From positions 31,454,790-31,518,789 of the forward strand of contig NC_079516.1 in NCBI RefSeq assembly GCF_000801105.2: a stretch of 64,000 nucleotides of DNA, in the 5' to 3' direction. The notes under the pieces are model-generated. The model saw nothing but the letters and a program-made list of their open reading frames with translations, did not search any database and had not been told where the DNA came from. This DNA comes from Raphanus sativus (taxonomy: Eukaryota; Streptophyta; Magnoliopsida; Brassicales; Brassicaceae). A program made the position numbers and the translations under genes. Shown piece after piece: positions 31,425 through 42,041 of this stretch (positions are counted from its first letter, which is position 1; each line of letters begins with the position of its first letter).

Positions 31425-33717
31425 GGGATGTAACGATCGACACCCTCCAAGCAGCATCGATCGATCGCATACACCACAAATCGATCGACATCGTCCATCA
31501 CGAATCGATGGACACCCTACAAGAACCGGTGATTGACAGAGTACACAAATCGTCAAACGACACTGTTCACGCGAACACTGTTCACATAGGTACTGTTCAC
31601 CGAGGTACTGTTCATCGTGGTACTATTCACACGGGTACTGTTCATCCAGGTACTATTCATCCGATCACTATTCATCCGATTACTGTTCATCCTGGTACTA
31701 TTCATCCGATTACTGTTCACGAAAACATTGTTCATCCGAAATCGATCGACACTGTTCATCTTTTATCGATCGATACTGTTCATCGTGACACTGTTCATCG
31801 TGACACTATTCATCCGACGTTGATCGACACTGTTCATCCCGTGTCGATCGATACTGTTCACTTCAGCACTGTTCACCGAAACAGTGTTCATCGCGGCACT
31901 ATTCATGAAAACACTGTTCATCCGAACACTGTTCATCCCGTATCGATCGATACTGTTCATCCGACGTCGATCGACACTGTTCACCGAAACACTGTTCACC
32001 GAAACACTGTTCATTGCGGTACTGTTCATCGAGGTACTGTTCATCGCGACACTGTTCATCGTGGTACTGTTCATCAAAACATTGTTCACCGCGACACTGT
32101 TCATTCGGGTACTGTTTATCAGGACACTGTTCATCCGACGCCGAAAAATTATGTTCATCAAGGTTCGACCAACACCACTTGCGGGGAGTGAAAGGAGGTA
32201 AGAGCACTCATACTTAAGATCGATAAGAGAGGTATCTGGCGAGACGAGGAAGGTCGTCTTTGTAACACCAGAGGACAATTGATTAATGTAGACAGTGATG
32301 TAATCCCTGATGTGATTGATGTTGCTGAGACAAACGATTTTGTTTTGACAAGCCAATGGTATGATTTGGGAAGCGAGGACCCTTTCAAAGGTCTTCCTTT
32401 TGAAAACCCCAAAGATCTTATCAAGACACTCGAGGGGTTAGCCTCATCAGCAAGCGCCAGAATGAGGTACATGTAGATCACATTATCTGCAAGATCTTTC
32501 CTTATTTTTTATCTGGAGATGCTTTTAGCTGGTTCAGTAAGTTGCAGCCAAGATCTCTAACTTGTTGGGAAGACATCAAAAGCGCCTTCCTAGGTAAATT
32601 TTTCAGTGAAGCTGTAGCAATTCGCAGTAAAAGGTTTGATTACATGATCGACAAGATGAGTGAAGATCGTGAGAAAGGAATAATGACTAGTATCAGCTAG
32701 ATTATTGACTATGTCTACAGCGAGCAGAATGGAGATTCTGAGACCCCAACAACTCATGTCAAGCAGCCAGACATTCAGGATCAACATGCTTATGAGGATA
32801 CACAGAGGGACAAACTGAACAGAGGACAGCTGGTCAACCATGGTACGGTTGAGGATGATGAACAAGATGGATCCGGAGAGCCGAGCATAGTAGAAAAAGC
32901 TGATACAAGTGATTCGATTTCAGCATCGATCGATATCGGCACTTCAGAAATGATCGATACAGACTTGTCTCATCGATCGAAACCTCTCGTAATCCCTGAT
33001 GCTACTGCTGTGAATGCTGGGACAGAACAACAAAGAGCACTCAGAGACTACAACAGTCCTGAGGATTTATATGCTAAAAGGTCTGCATTGCGTCGTTCAA
33101 CATTCCAGAGTTCCGTCCCTGAGCTACCTACTGCATATATCTCTCTTGTGGGTCAAACTCCTTTTCATGGTCTTCATTATGAAGATGCCCCTAACCACTT
33201 AGAGGCATTCGAAGATTTAGCTTCGACCATCAAATGCAATGGAGTCCCTGAAGACTACTACTTCTGCAAATTATTCTCATATTCTCTTGCTGGAGAAGCA
33301 GCATGTTGGTTCAGGAAGTTACCACAAGGATCTGTTACTACCTGGAAAGACATCACAAACGCCTTCCTCAACAACTTCCGATGTGATGCTGCAGCAAATC
33401 TAGAGATTGAGAAGAGAGCTATGCTGGAATATATGGTAGAGGATGATGAACATATGGCACCTGAAGAACTAAGTAGAGTAGAAGAAGTCGATATTAGTGA
33501 CACAAGCTCAGCATCGATCGACCCCGCGACCTCGACATCGATCGATAACATCACTTCAGCATCAATCGACACCAGCATCTCAACATCGTCGACAGATACG
33601 TTTGTCACAGATCGACACCACCCGAAATCCCTGAAAGATCGAGTTGTCCTCATGACATTGCAGACTCGACACAGAAGAGCATTGATGTATCAAGTTGTTA
33701 TCCTAACCAAGATGTAG
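31425..33717 (+). pseudogene. Element H ORF1: pentapeptide repeats plus two gag domains
   Basis: One probable polyprotein, now split. It starts with SID-type motifs (31430-31515), then about 40 pentapeptides T-V/I-H-x-x (31556-32156). A TGA at 32189 is followed in the same frame by the first gag half (GIWRDEEGRLCNTRGQL; FVLTSQWYDLGSEDPFKGLP). A frameshift near 32460 leads to HIICKIFPYFLSGDAFSWFS and LTCWEDIKSAFLGKFF. After a TAG at 32698 and a linker with SID motifs, a second gag domain follows in the same frame: DYNSPEDLYAKRSALRRSTF, EDAPNHLEAFEDLASTIKCN, KLFSYSLAGEAACWFRKLP, TWKDITNAFLNNF (33040-33390). SID repeats end the ORF. Both gag domains resemble that of element L. Binding to RNA is inferred only from family. 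Confidence 0.75.
31556..32156 (+). repeat. 15-bp coding minisatellite, T-V/I-H-x-x
   Basis: About 40 units of ACTGTTCAYC plus five variable bases. The first ten bases are nearly invariant, including synonymous positions. Spaced among the units are TCGATCGA-bearing units encoding S-I-D-T. The antisense frame is also open here only because of the repeat. Confidence 0.92.
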
Positions 33718-33731
33718 AAAAAAAGATCACC

Positions 33732-34550
33732 ATGGAAGATTTCTTGGAGCTAGAAGAATTTTTGGAGTTAGAGGGTGGAGAACAACTTAGAGAATTGGAT
33801 TCAAGTGTAGAAGTTACTATGGAAGACTTCATAGAGCTGGACGATTGGCTTGAGTCGGAACAGAAGCTTGATGACGAGCGGAATACTATGAGGAAAAATT
33901 TGGAGCCTTCGTCAAAAGCTAGAATCGATCGATACCGACCTGATGAGATCGATCGACACACACCCGATAGCATTGATCGACACACACCCGATAGCATTGA
34001 TCGAAACCCACCCGAGTGCATCGATCAACACACATCGTTTGATGAGCTACCAGGATGCACAGTTAAGCTGGAACCGATTGAAGTGAGAATGCACAAGTCT
34101 AAGACCTCATACCTTGCTGTCCCTGAACATCTAAGACCCATATGCGCAGAAGAAGTTGCTGGGATTTGAAAAAGAGTGAAGAGGATACATGACCCTGTGA
34201 AGATTGTGGTTCCCTGTACTGTGTTTGAAGCTGAATCTCCTATACCACCAGATAGAGGTATGCATCTAGATTCCTACAATGGAGTATTTAAGGATCATCA
34301 GCATGTAGTAGTTTCTCAGAGGGGGATGAGGTGTAGAACTGAAGTCGACAAAGAACCCAGAGAAGAAGCCTCGATCGACACTGTTCAGAAAACATCGATC
34401 GATAATATCACTCCACCATCGATCGACATCTACCGGATACCACTGATCGACATCATTAATCTGTCATTTATCGACACTACCACTGGTTCATCGATCGATA
34501 CCAGACGCGAATCAGAGCAGAATGAGTATAAAGTGTGGAAATATTTTTGA
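33732..34550 (+). pseudogene. Element H ORF1 C-terminal part with acidic and SID repeats
   Basis: Continues in another frame after 33717. It contains an acidic duplicated motif (MEDFLELEEFLELE; MEDFIELDDWLESE), then R-Y-R-P-D-E / I-D-R-H-T-P-D-S repeats (33930-34040), then a non-repetitive block YLAVPEHLRPICAEEV, a TGA at 34167, HDPVKIVVPCTVFEAESPIP and more SID motifs. No zinc knuckle and no protease motif. I do not recognise a function; the block 34070-34260 may be the conserved tail of this gag type. Confidence 0.6.
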
Positions 34551-35235
34551 TGGAGATACCACCACGCGTTCAGACAAGTCTGGGGGAAAAATGATGATGA
34601 ATTGGAGGAAGAGGAAAAAAACCAAAAAGGATTCCCAGTTATCATTGATTCCTCACTTCTCCAATGATGTGAGGAAATTTGGAGTGAGACTACACAAGTC
34701 TGTGGGAAAGAAGAGGAGAAATTAGAAGAAGCGGAAACGAACCAAGAGAGGTTCTCAGTTACCATTGACTCCTTACTTCTCAGATGGTGTTAGGAAATCC
34801 AGAGTGTGCAACAGAAACTTCTCACACCCGTTTGCAAAGCTTCGAGCACTCCTTATTGCTGAGATGATAGACAAAGGAGAAAAGTCTCTGGAGGAGGCTT
34901 TCACACAAGAATGACAAAGCCTCAAAGATTGGACATTGAGATCTGTTTTGGAGCATATTCTCATTCTCATCCGGACTAAATCAGATCTCCGAAAGTCAAG
35001 CTCATGATTAAAAATAAGCGCTGAGTGGGAGGCAACCCACTGATAGGTTTGTTTTCAATTTGGTTTTATTTTCATATACTACTGATTTTTGTTTTTAATT
35101 ATTGCAGGTAAAAAAAAAAGATGAACAGTACGCCCGACACTGTAGCAACAGTGCCGAGCGACTGTAGCAAGAAAATCGATCAACACTATATCAGAGTTAC
35201 TGTAGCAGAATCACTGTAGCAATGTTACTGTAGCA
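34551..35235 (+). other. Element H internal DNA between ORF1 and the tandem units
   Basis: No gene supported. It holds three similar stretches around 34566-34760 (AGACAAGTCTGGGGGAAAAA; ACACAAGTCTGTGGGAAAGA), the block GTGGGAGGCAACCCACTGAT (35027-35046) that also occurs inverted in element C, and several ACTGTAGCA repeats (35140-35240). Confidence 0.5.
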
Positions 35236-38200
35236 GAGTCACTGTTCATCCGAGAAAAAAAAAATTATTGGTTTTATATTTTTCTGTTACTGACTTTTAA
35301 TGTTTTATTTTAGTGTTTTATCTATGTTAGGTTACAGGAGAAGATTCATGGAAGAAGCATTGATATACCAATTTCGACCGATGACTGCGCAGCATTGGTC
35401 GACAGAGCATTAATAGCATCGATCGATCGCCACTTAATTGTGTTGATCGATAGAGCATCAAGAGTATCGATCGCCACTTAACTGTGTTGGTCAATATTCA
35501 CATCAAAGTTAGATATACTGTTTTTCCTTGTTAATTATTGTCCTTATGATTTATTTTTCCACTAATTCTAGACTGTATAACACTGGTAACAGTGTTGTTT
35601 AAGTCTAGGGGATGTCGTACTAATATTATAATTTCGATTAGCTATTTAGAATAGGGATCCGAGTAAACGATTGCCATAATATCGACCGACGAGAAGAAGT
35701 CGATATCGATCGACATAACCAAATCTGCCACGATCGATGACAACACATTTACATCGACCAACATCTATTCCGGTCAGGTATTTCGTTCTAACTTGTTAAA
35801 TTGAGTAGTTATGGTTTATTTTTCACCAATCTCCGACTTGATAAAACCATTATAGTGTAATTTAAGACTGGGGGAGGTTCTACTGATATTGTGTTTTAGT
35901 TATTGAAAAAAAAAAAAGATCTAGGTAAACGATTGCTCATCACATCGCCCGATGAGACCAGCTCGATATCGATCGCCAGCACTTCATATCAAACGATCGA
36001 TTGTCTCTTCATTGTGTCAAATGATCTCTCTAGCCATCGACTGATGAGACCATGTCGATATCGTTCGACAGCGCTTCATCTTCAACGATCGATTGATACT
36101 TCATTGTGTCGATAAACACAGACATCAGCGAGCTGGTATATCGTTCTAACTTGTTAACTTTCTTAATTATGCTTTATGTTTTTCATACCACCGACTGTGT
36201 TACACTGGGACAGTGTAATTTAAGTCTGGGGGGATTACTAACGATTATCTACTTTATGAGTTTTATTTAAAACGTTTTCAAAAAAGTTTTTATTGAGTCA
36301 AGAAGGGAATATAATCTTAATCGATTTATTACTTGTCATCTAACCACTCTTTAGACCAGTCTTAGATTTACTAACTACAGAAGTACTAGATATACTAAAG
36401 TGGATCAACCTGTCAACTTTGTTTGCACTTGCTGAAATTGTTTGAAGGAACCAAAGCTGACCTCCAACCTAATACTGACTTGATTTGCTTGTCTTGGGGC
36501 TTGGTATACAAGGGATCGGAATCCTCCTGCAAGTCTGGAAGGTAATAAGTCTGTGTGTTTTTGGTTCCCTTCCTTCTCTCTCTTCGGCATCTCAAAGATC
36601 TAAGGTAAAAGTTATAAAAGATTGATATGACTTCTTGAGAGGCAGAGGGGTAGGAGTGTCTCCTGCGACCCCATTATTCTAAATCTCCAGGATGATCACA
36701 CATTGTGGAAACGAGGGATATGTAATTACCCGTGACCCCATTATTCGCTACACTTTGTCAAAATGTATGAGTTACAAATGCAAATGTCAATGAGATAGAC
36801 TAGATGACCTTTGTGGCATGGAAACCTGTTGAAATTGAAACTAAAGAGATTCAGAGAAGAGAGATGAGGGGAGAAAGGGATCAGAGAAGACTACCTGTGT
36901 GCTCAGAAACTTGTTTGAGTTGAATCCATGTGTCCTTTGATCGATACTCCCAAGGTAAAGCCTACACTTTAATTTTTATGCAAGAAATGAGGTTAGTAGA
37001 GGAAATTGTCAGACAGGATCTGTTAGGTTGTTGACTAGGTGAATTTGGTTGCGATACTAGGATATGGTATGATGTGCTTCTAAGGTTAGGATGTTTATGA
37101 TTTGGTTTGCACTACTAAAGAGATGATGAGCTGTGTTATTTTAAAATCTTTTGAGTCCCTGCTGTTTTCAAACCTCTTTCAGAGAGACTGCCTGTTTGTT
37201 TTGGTTGAGGACAAGCAAAAGGGTAAGTCTGGGGGAGTTGATATACCATGGATTTTACCCATTTTTACCCATGGTATATAAGTGTTTTTTTTTTTTGTCG
37301 GCTACCCATCTAAGCTAGATCAAGTGGTGATCAGTCGGTCGATCCTCCGTAGAGCATCTCCGTCTGACCGTGTCTGATCTATATGGGAGAAAATTTGGCC
37401 CCTCGCCCGTGCTTTCTTTGCTAATGCATCCGCTCGAGTGTTCCGGTTCCGAGGAATATGAGAAAGACTCACATCCTCGAAATCCTCTTGAAGCCTCTGG
37501 AAGATTTCGATCTCTGTCGCGAACATTGGCCAGTCCGACGGGTTCACGGTCATGTCCACTAAGTCCGAGCAATCCGTCTCCAGTCGAATCGACGTAATCC
37601 TCATGTCCCTCAAACATGATGTCGCCCATAGCAAACCTTCCATCTCAGCATGAAGCGCTGATAGGCTCCTGTGGCATGCTCGTAAGCCGAAAACTTCCCA
37701 GCCCATATGGTCCTTAAGACTCCACCCTAATCCACTTATCATGCCATTATCGATCCATGACGCATCAATTTGGCAGATAGGGTGTCGGGGTATCCCAGGG
37801 GGCATTGTCTCTACTTCTGCGAGAGGAGGTTCATCATGATCCTCATCGGCTTCCTCCTCCTCGTTAGCTTTCCTCCAACACTCGGCTTCGAGAGTCGCAT
37901 GTTGGAGAGTATCCATCGGGGATACGACTTTTCCATTAAAGAGTTTGTCGTTCCTCGCTTTCCAAATGAACCAACAGTTCCAAGGGAAAGTATCGAATTG
38001 TGGACTCAATGGAGCCACCTCTTTTCTCTTCCAAAACAGGAGATACATGTTTTGAAATATAGATGTACTCGGGAAGTAACCCGGAGGGGACGGATAGTCC
38101 GATAAGGCCCACACCTGTAGGGCTGGGGGGCATTCAAAAAAAAGATGATTTATCTACTCCACTGGGCCAGCACATCTAGGACAACTCCTATCGGTGTCCA

Positions 38201-39195
38201 TGTATCTATAGGTGAGGTTCTCCGCCGTCGCCACACAGCCCGAGATAGCCTGCCACAGAAAATGTTTCATCTTACTCGGAGCTTTTATCTTCCACACGTG
38301 ACTTTGGAGACTCGTAATGCTTGGTTCTAGAACCCTCTCATGTGAGAGGCTCAGCTTGGTCAAATAGAGTATATCATAGCCTGTCTTAACGTATATAAGT
38401 GTTTTATGTACTATTTATTACTTATTGGAGTCTATTTAGAGTATTTACAGGTTCAGGGACGATTTGGAGATATATGGTGATTTTGGTGCCTTTTGGAGTC
38501 TTTCGCAGTGCAGAACTGCACAGACGTTTCAGATGTTTTGCTCTCGATGGAGACCTTTTCACCGTTGGATTTAGCACATCTTTTGAGACAAGATAGAGCT
38601 TTGAGTTAGCTTTCCAATGCCACCGGTTTGAGGTCAATCCAACGGTTAGATCGGAAGTTATGCCCATTTTACTGAAGAGTGGTCAGTCTGCCTCGCGAGA
38701 GAAAGTTGCCGAGAAGAGGATTGTATGTCGATCGATGCAGAACATTGCATGTCGATCGACAGGGACATCAGAATGTGGTCTGAATATATTTCATGACCGA
38801 CTGAAGCCCATGAGTCACCACAAAGTTACCAAAATACCCCTGACGACCAGAAACCCTATTTATGTTATTTCTAAGCCATTGTTGACGGCTACGCTTTAGA
38901 TTTTCTTTTACGCTTTCTTTGTTCCATTGTTTCTCTTAGGAGAGAAGGGAGGAACTCTTATCAGAGTCCTCCTGGAACTCCTTTGGTTTTGGTTTATTTA
39001 TCTATTGCATTTTCATCTATTCATATATGATTTCTGTGACATACTTCATGTCTGAATAGATCCACCTGTTAGATATATGGTTCAGATAAGTTTGTGGGAT
39101 TAGCCCCAAACTATACTTGCTAAGTTGTGATATTTATCAAATAGATTGAACTCTATGCTTGTTCTATATTAGCTAACTAGAGCATAGATCACTAG
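35236..39195 (+). repeat. Tandem unit 1 of element H (with LINE)
   Basis: Internal 3' region (35236-37238) ending in purine tract GTCTGGGGGAGT, joined to the first about 840 bp of LTR (37239-39195), here enlarged by a LINE and its target duplication. Without these it is about 2845 bp. The internal part has TCGATCGA motifs, two TTTAAGTCTGGGG tracts and long poly-A stretches. Confidence 0.88.
37289..38390 (-). mobile_element. 5'-truncated LINE (L1-like) with ORF2 C-terminus
   Basis: Flanked by the 15-bp duplication GTATATAAGTGTTTT (37274-37288 and 38391-38405), with poly-A as poly-T on the left. The minus frame 38387-37320 encodes the zinc-binding RT-associated region (HVWKIKAPSKMKHFLWQAIS, SCPRCAGPVE-stop-INHLFFECPP) and an RNase H: ICQIDASWIDNGMISGLGWS (Asp), LSALHAEMEGLLWATSCL (Glu), IRLETDCSDLVDMT (Asp), IPRNRNTRADALAKKA (Asp). 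One TAG at 38154-38156 breaks the frame. The endonuclease and RT parts are missing, which is the usual 5' truncation of plant LINEs. Identification of the RNase H is strong. Confidence 0.93.
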
Positions 39196-42041
39196 TGTCA
39201 CTGTTCATCCGAGAAAAAAAAAATTTTATTGGTTTTATATTTTTCTGTTACTGATTTTTAATGTTTTATTTTAGTGTTTTATCTATGTTAGGTTACAGGA
39301 GAAGATTCATGGAAGAAGCATTGATATACCAATTTCGACCGATGACTGCGCAGCATTGGTCGACAGAGCATTAATAGCATCGATCGATCGCCACTTAATT
39401 GTGTTGATCGATAGAGCATCAAGAGTATCGATCGCCACTTAACTGTGTTGGTCAATATTCACATCAAAGTTAGGTATATTGTTTTTCCTTGTTAATTATT
39501 TTCCTTATGATTTATTTTTCCACCAATTCTAGAATGTATAACACTGGTAACAGTGTTGTTTAAGTCTAGGGGATGTCGTACTAATATTATAATTTCGATT
39601 AGCTATTTAGAATAGGGATCCGAGTAAACGATTGCCATAATATCGACCGACGAGAAGGAGTCGATATCGATCGACATAACCAAATCTGCCACGATCGATG
39701 ACAACACATTTACATCGACCAACATCTATTCCGGTCACGTATTTCGTTCTAACTTGTTAAATTGAGTAGTTATGGTTTATTTTTCACCAATCTCCGACTT
39801 GATAAAACCATTATAGTGTAATTTAAGTCTGGGGGAGGTTCTACTGATATTGTGTTTTAGTTATTAAAAAAAAAAAAGATCTAGGTAAACGATTGCTCAG
39901 CACATCGCCCGATGAGACCAGCTCGATATCGATCGCCAGCACTTTCATATCAAACGATCGATTGTCTCTTCATTGTGTCAAATGATCTCTCTAGCCATCG
40001 ACTGATGAGACCATGTCGATATCGTTCGACAGCGCTTCATCTTCAACGATCGATTGATACTTCATTGTGTCGATAAACACAGACATCAGCGAGCTGGTAT
40101 ATCGTTCTAACTTGTTAACTTTCTTAATTATGCTTTATGTTTTTCATACCACCGACTGTGTTACACTGGGACAGTGTAATTTAAGTCTGGGGGGATTACT
40201 AACGATTATCTACTTTATGAGTTTTATTTAAAACGTTTTCAAAAAAGTTTTTATTGAGTCAAGAAGGGAATATAATCTTAATCGATTTATTACTTGTCAT
40301 CTAACCACTCTTTAGACCAGTCTTAGATTTACTAACTACAGAAGTACTAGATATACTAAAGTGGATCAACCTGTCAACTATGTTTGCACTTGCTGAAATT
40401 GTTTGAAGGAACCAAAGCTGACCTCCAACCTAATACTGACTTGATTTGCTTGTCTTGGGGCTTGGTATACAAGGGATCGGAATCCTCCTGCAAGTCTGGA
40501 AGGTAATAAGTCTGTGTGTTTTTGGTTCCCTTCCTTCTCTCTCTTCGGCATCTCAAAGATCTAAGGTTATAGTTATAAAAGATTGATATGACTTCTTGAG
40601 AGGCAGAGGGGTAGGAGTGTCTCCTGCGATCCCATTATTCTAAATCTCCAGGATGATCACACATTGTGGAAACGAGGGATATGTAATTACCCGTGACCCC
40701 ATTATTCGCTACACTTTGTCAAAATGTATGAGTTACAAATGCAAATGTCAATGAGATAGACTAGATGACCTTTGTGGCATGGAAACCTGTTGAAATTGAA
40801 ACTAATAAGAGATTCAGAGAAGATAGATGAGGGGAGAAAGGGATCAGAGAAGACTACATGTGTGTTCAGAAACTTGTTTGAGTTGAATCCATGTGTCCTT
40901 TGATCGATACTCCCAAGGTAAAGCCTACACTTTAAATTTTATGCAAGAAATGAGGTTAGTAGAGGGGATTGTCAGACAGGATCTGTTAGGTTGTTGACTA
41001 GGTGAATTTAGTTGCGATACTAGGATATGGTATGATGTGCTTCTAAGGTTAGGATGTTTATGATTTGGTTTGCACTACTAAAGAGATGATGAACTGAGTT
41101 ATTTTAAAATCTTTTGAGTCCCTGCTGTTTTCAAACTTCTTTCAGAGAGACTGCCTGTTTGTTTTGCTTGAGGACAAGCAAAAGGGTAAGTCTGGGGGTG
41201 TTGATATACCATGGATTTTGCCCATTTTTACCCATGGTATATAAGTGTTTTATGTACTATTTATTATGTATTGGAGTCTATTTAGAGTATTTACAGGTTC
41301 AGGGACGATTTGGAGATATATGGTGATTTTGGTGCCTTTTGGAGTCTTTCGCAGTGCAAAACTGCACAGACGTTTCAGATGTTTTGCTCTCGATGGAGAA
41401 CTTTTCACCGTTGGATTTAGCACATCTTTTGGGACACGATAGAGCTTTGAGTTAGCTTTCCAATGCCACCGGTTTGAGGTCAATCCAACGGTTAGATCGG
41501 AAGTTATGCCCATTTTACTGAAGAGTGGTCAGTCTGCCTCGCGAGAGAAAGCTGCCGAGAAGAGGATTGTATGTCGATCGATGCAGAACATTGCATGTCG
41601 ATCGACAGGGACATCAGAATGTGGTCTGAGTATATTTCATGACCGACTGAAGCCCAGGAGTCACCACAAAGTTACCAAAATACCCCTGACGATCAGAAAC
41701 CCTATTTATGTTATTTCTAAGCCATTGTTGACGGCTACGCTTTAGATTTTCTTTTACGCTTTCTTTGTTCCATTGTTTCTCTTAGGAGAGAAGGGAGGAA
41801 CTCTTATCAGAGTCCTCCTGGAACTCCTTTGGTTTTGGTTTATTTATCTATTGCATTTTCATCTATTCATCTATGATTTCTGTGACATACTTCATGTCTG
41901 AATAGATCCACCTGTTAGATCTATGGTTCAGATAAGTTTGTGGGATTAGCCCCAAACTATACTTGCTAAGTTGTGATATTCATCAAATGGATTGAACTCT
42001 ATGCTTGTTCTAGATTAGCTAACTAGAGCATAGATCACTAG
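39196..42041 (+). repeat. Tandem unit 2 of element H
   Basis: 2846 bp: internal 3' region 39196-41201 plus LTR portion 41202-42041. It starts TGTCACTGTTCATCCGAG and ends ...CATAGATCACTAG. Very similar to units 3 and 4. Confidence 0.9.

Noticed and set aside
31763..32356. Minus-strand ORF of M-N-S-V/T repeats and + strand Cys/Ser or Phe-rich frames
   Set aside because: Shadow frames of the 15-bp minisatellite. The T-V-H frame is the one continuous with gag.
36405..36595. Minus-strand ORF of about 60 codons repeated in every tandem unit (also 40374, 43219, 46065)
   Set aside because: It is the same DNA copied four times, and the homologous DNA in element C gives a different ORF on the equivalent strand. 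No start context, no domain, short length.
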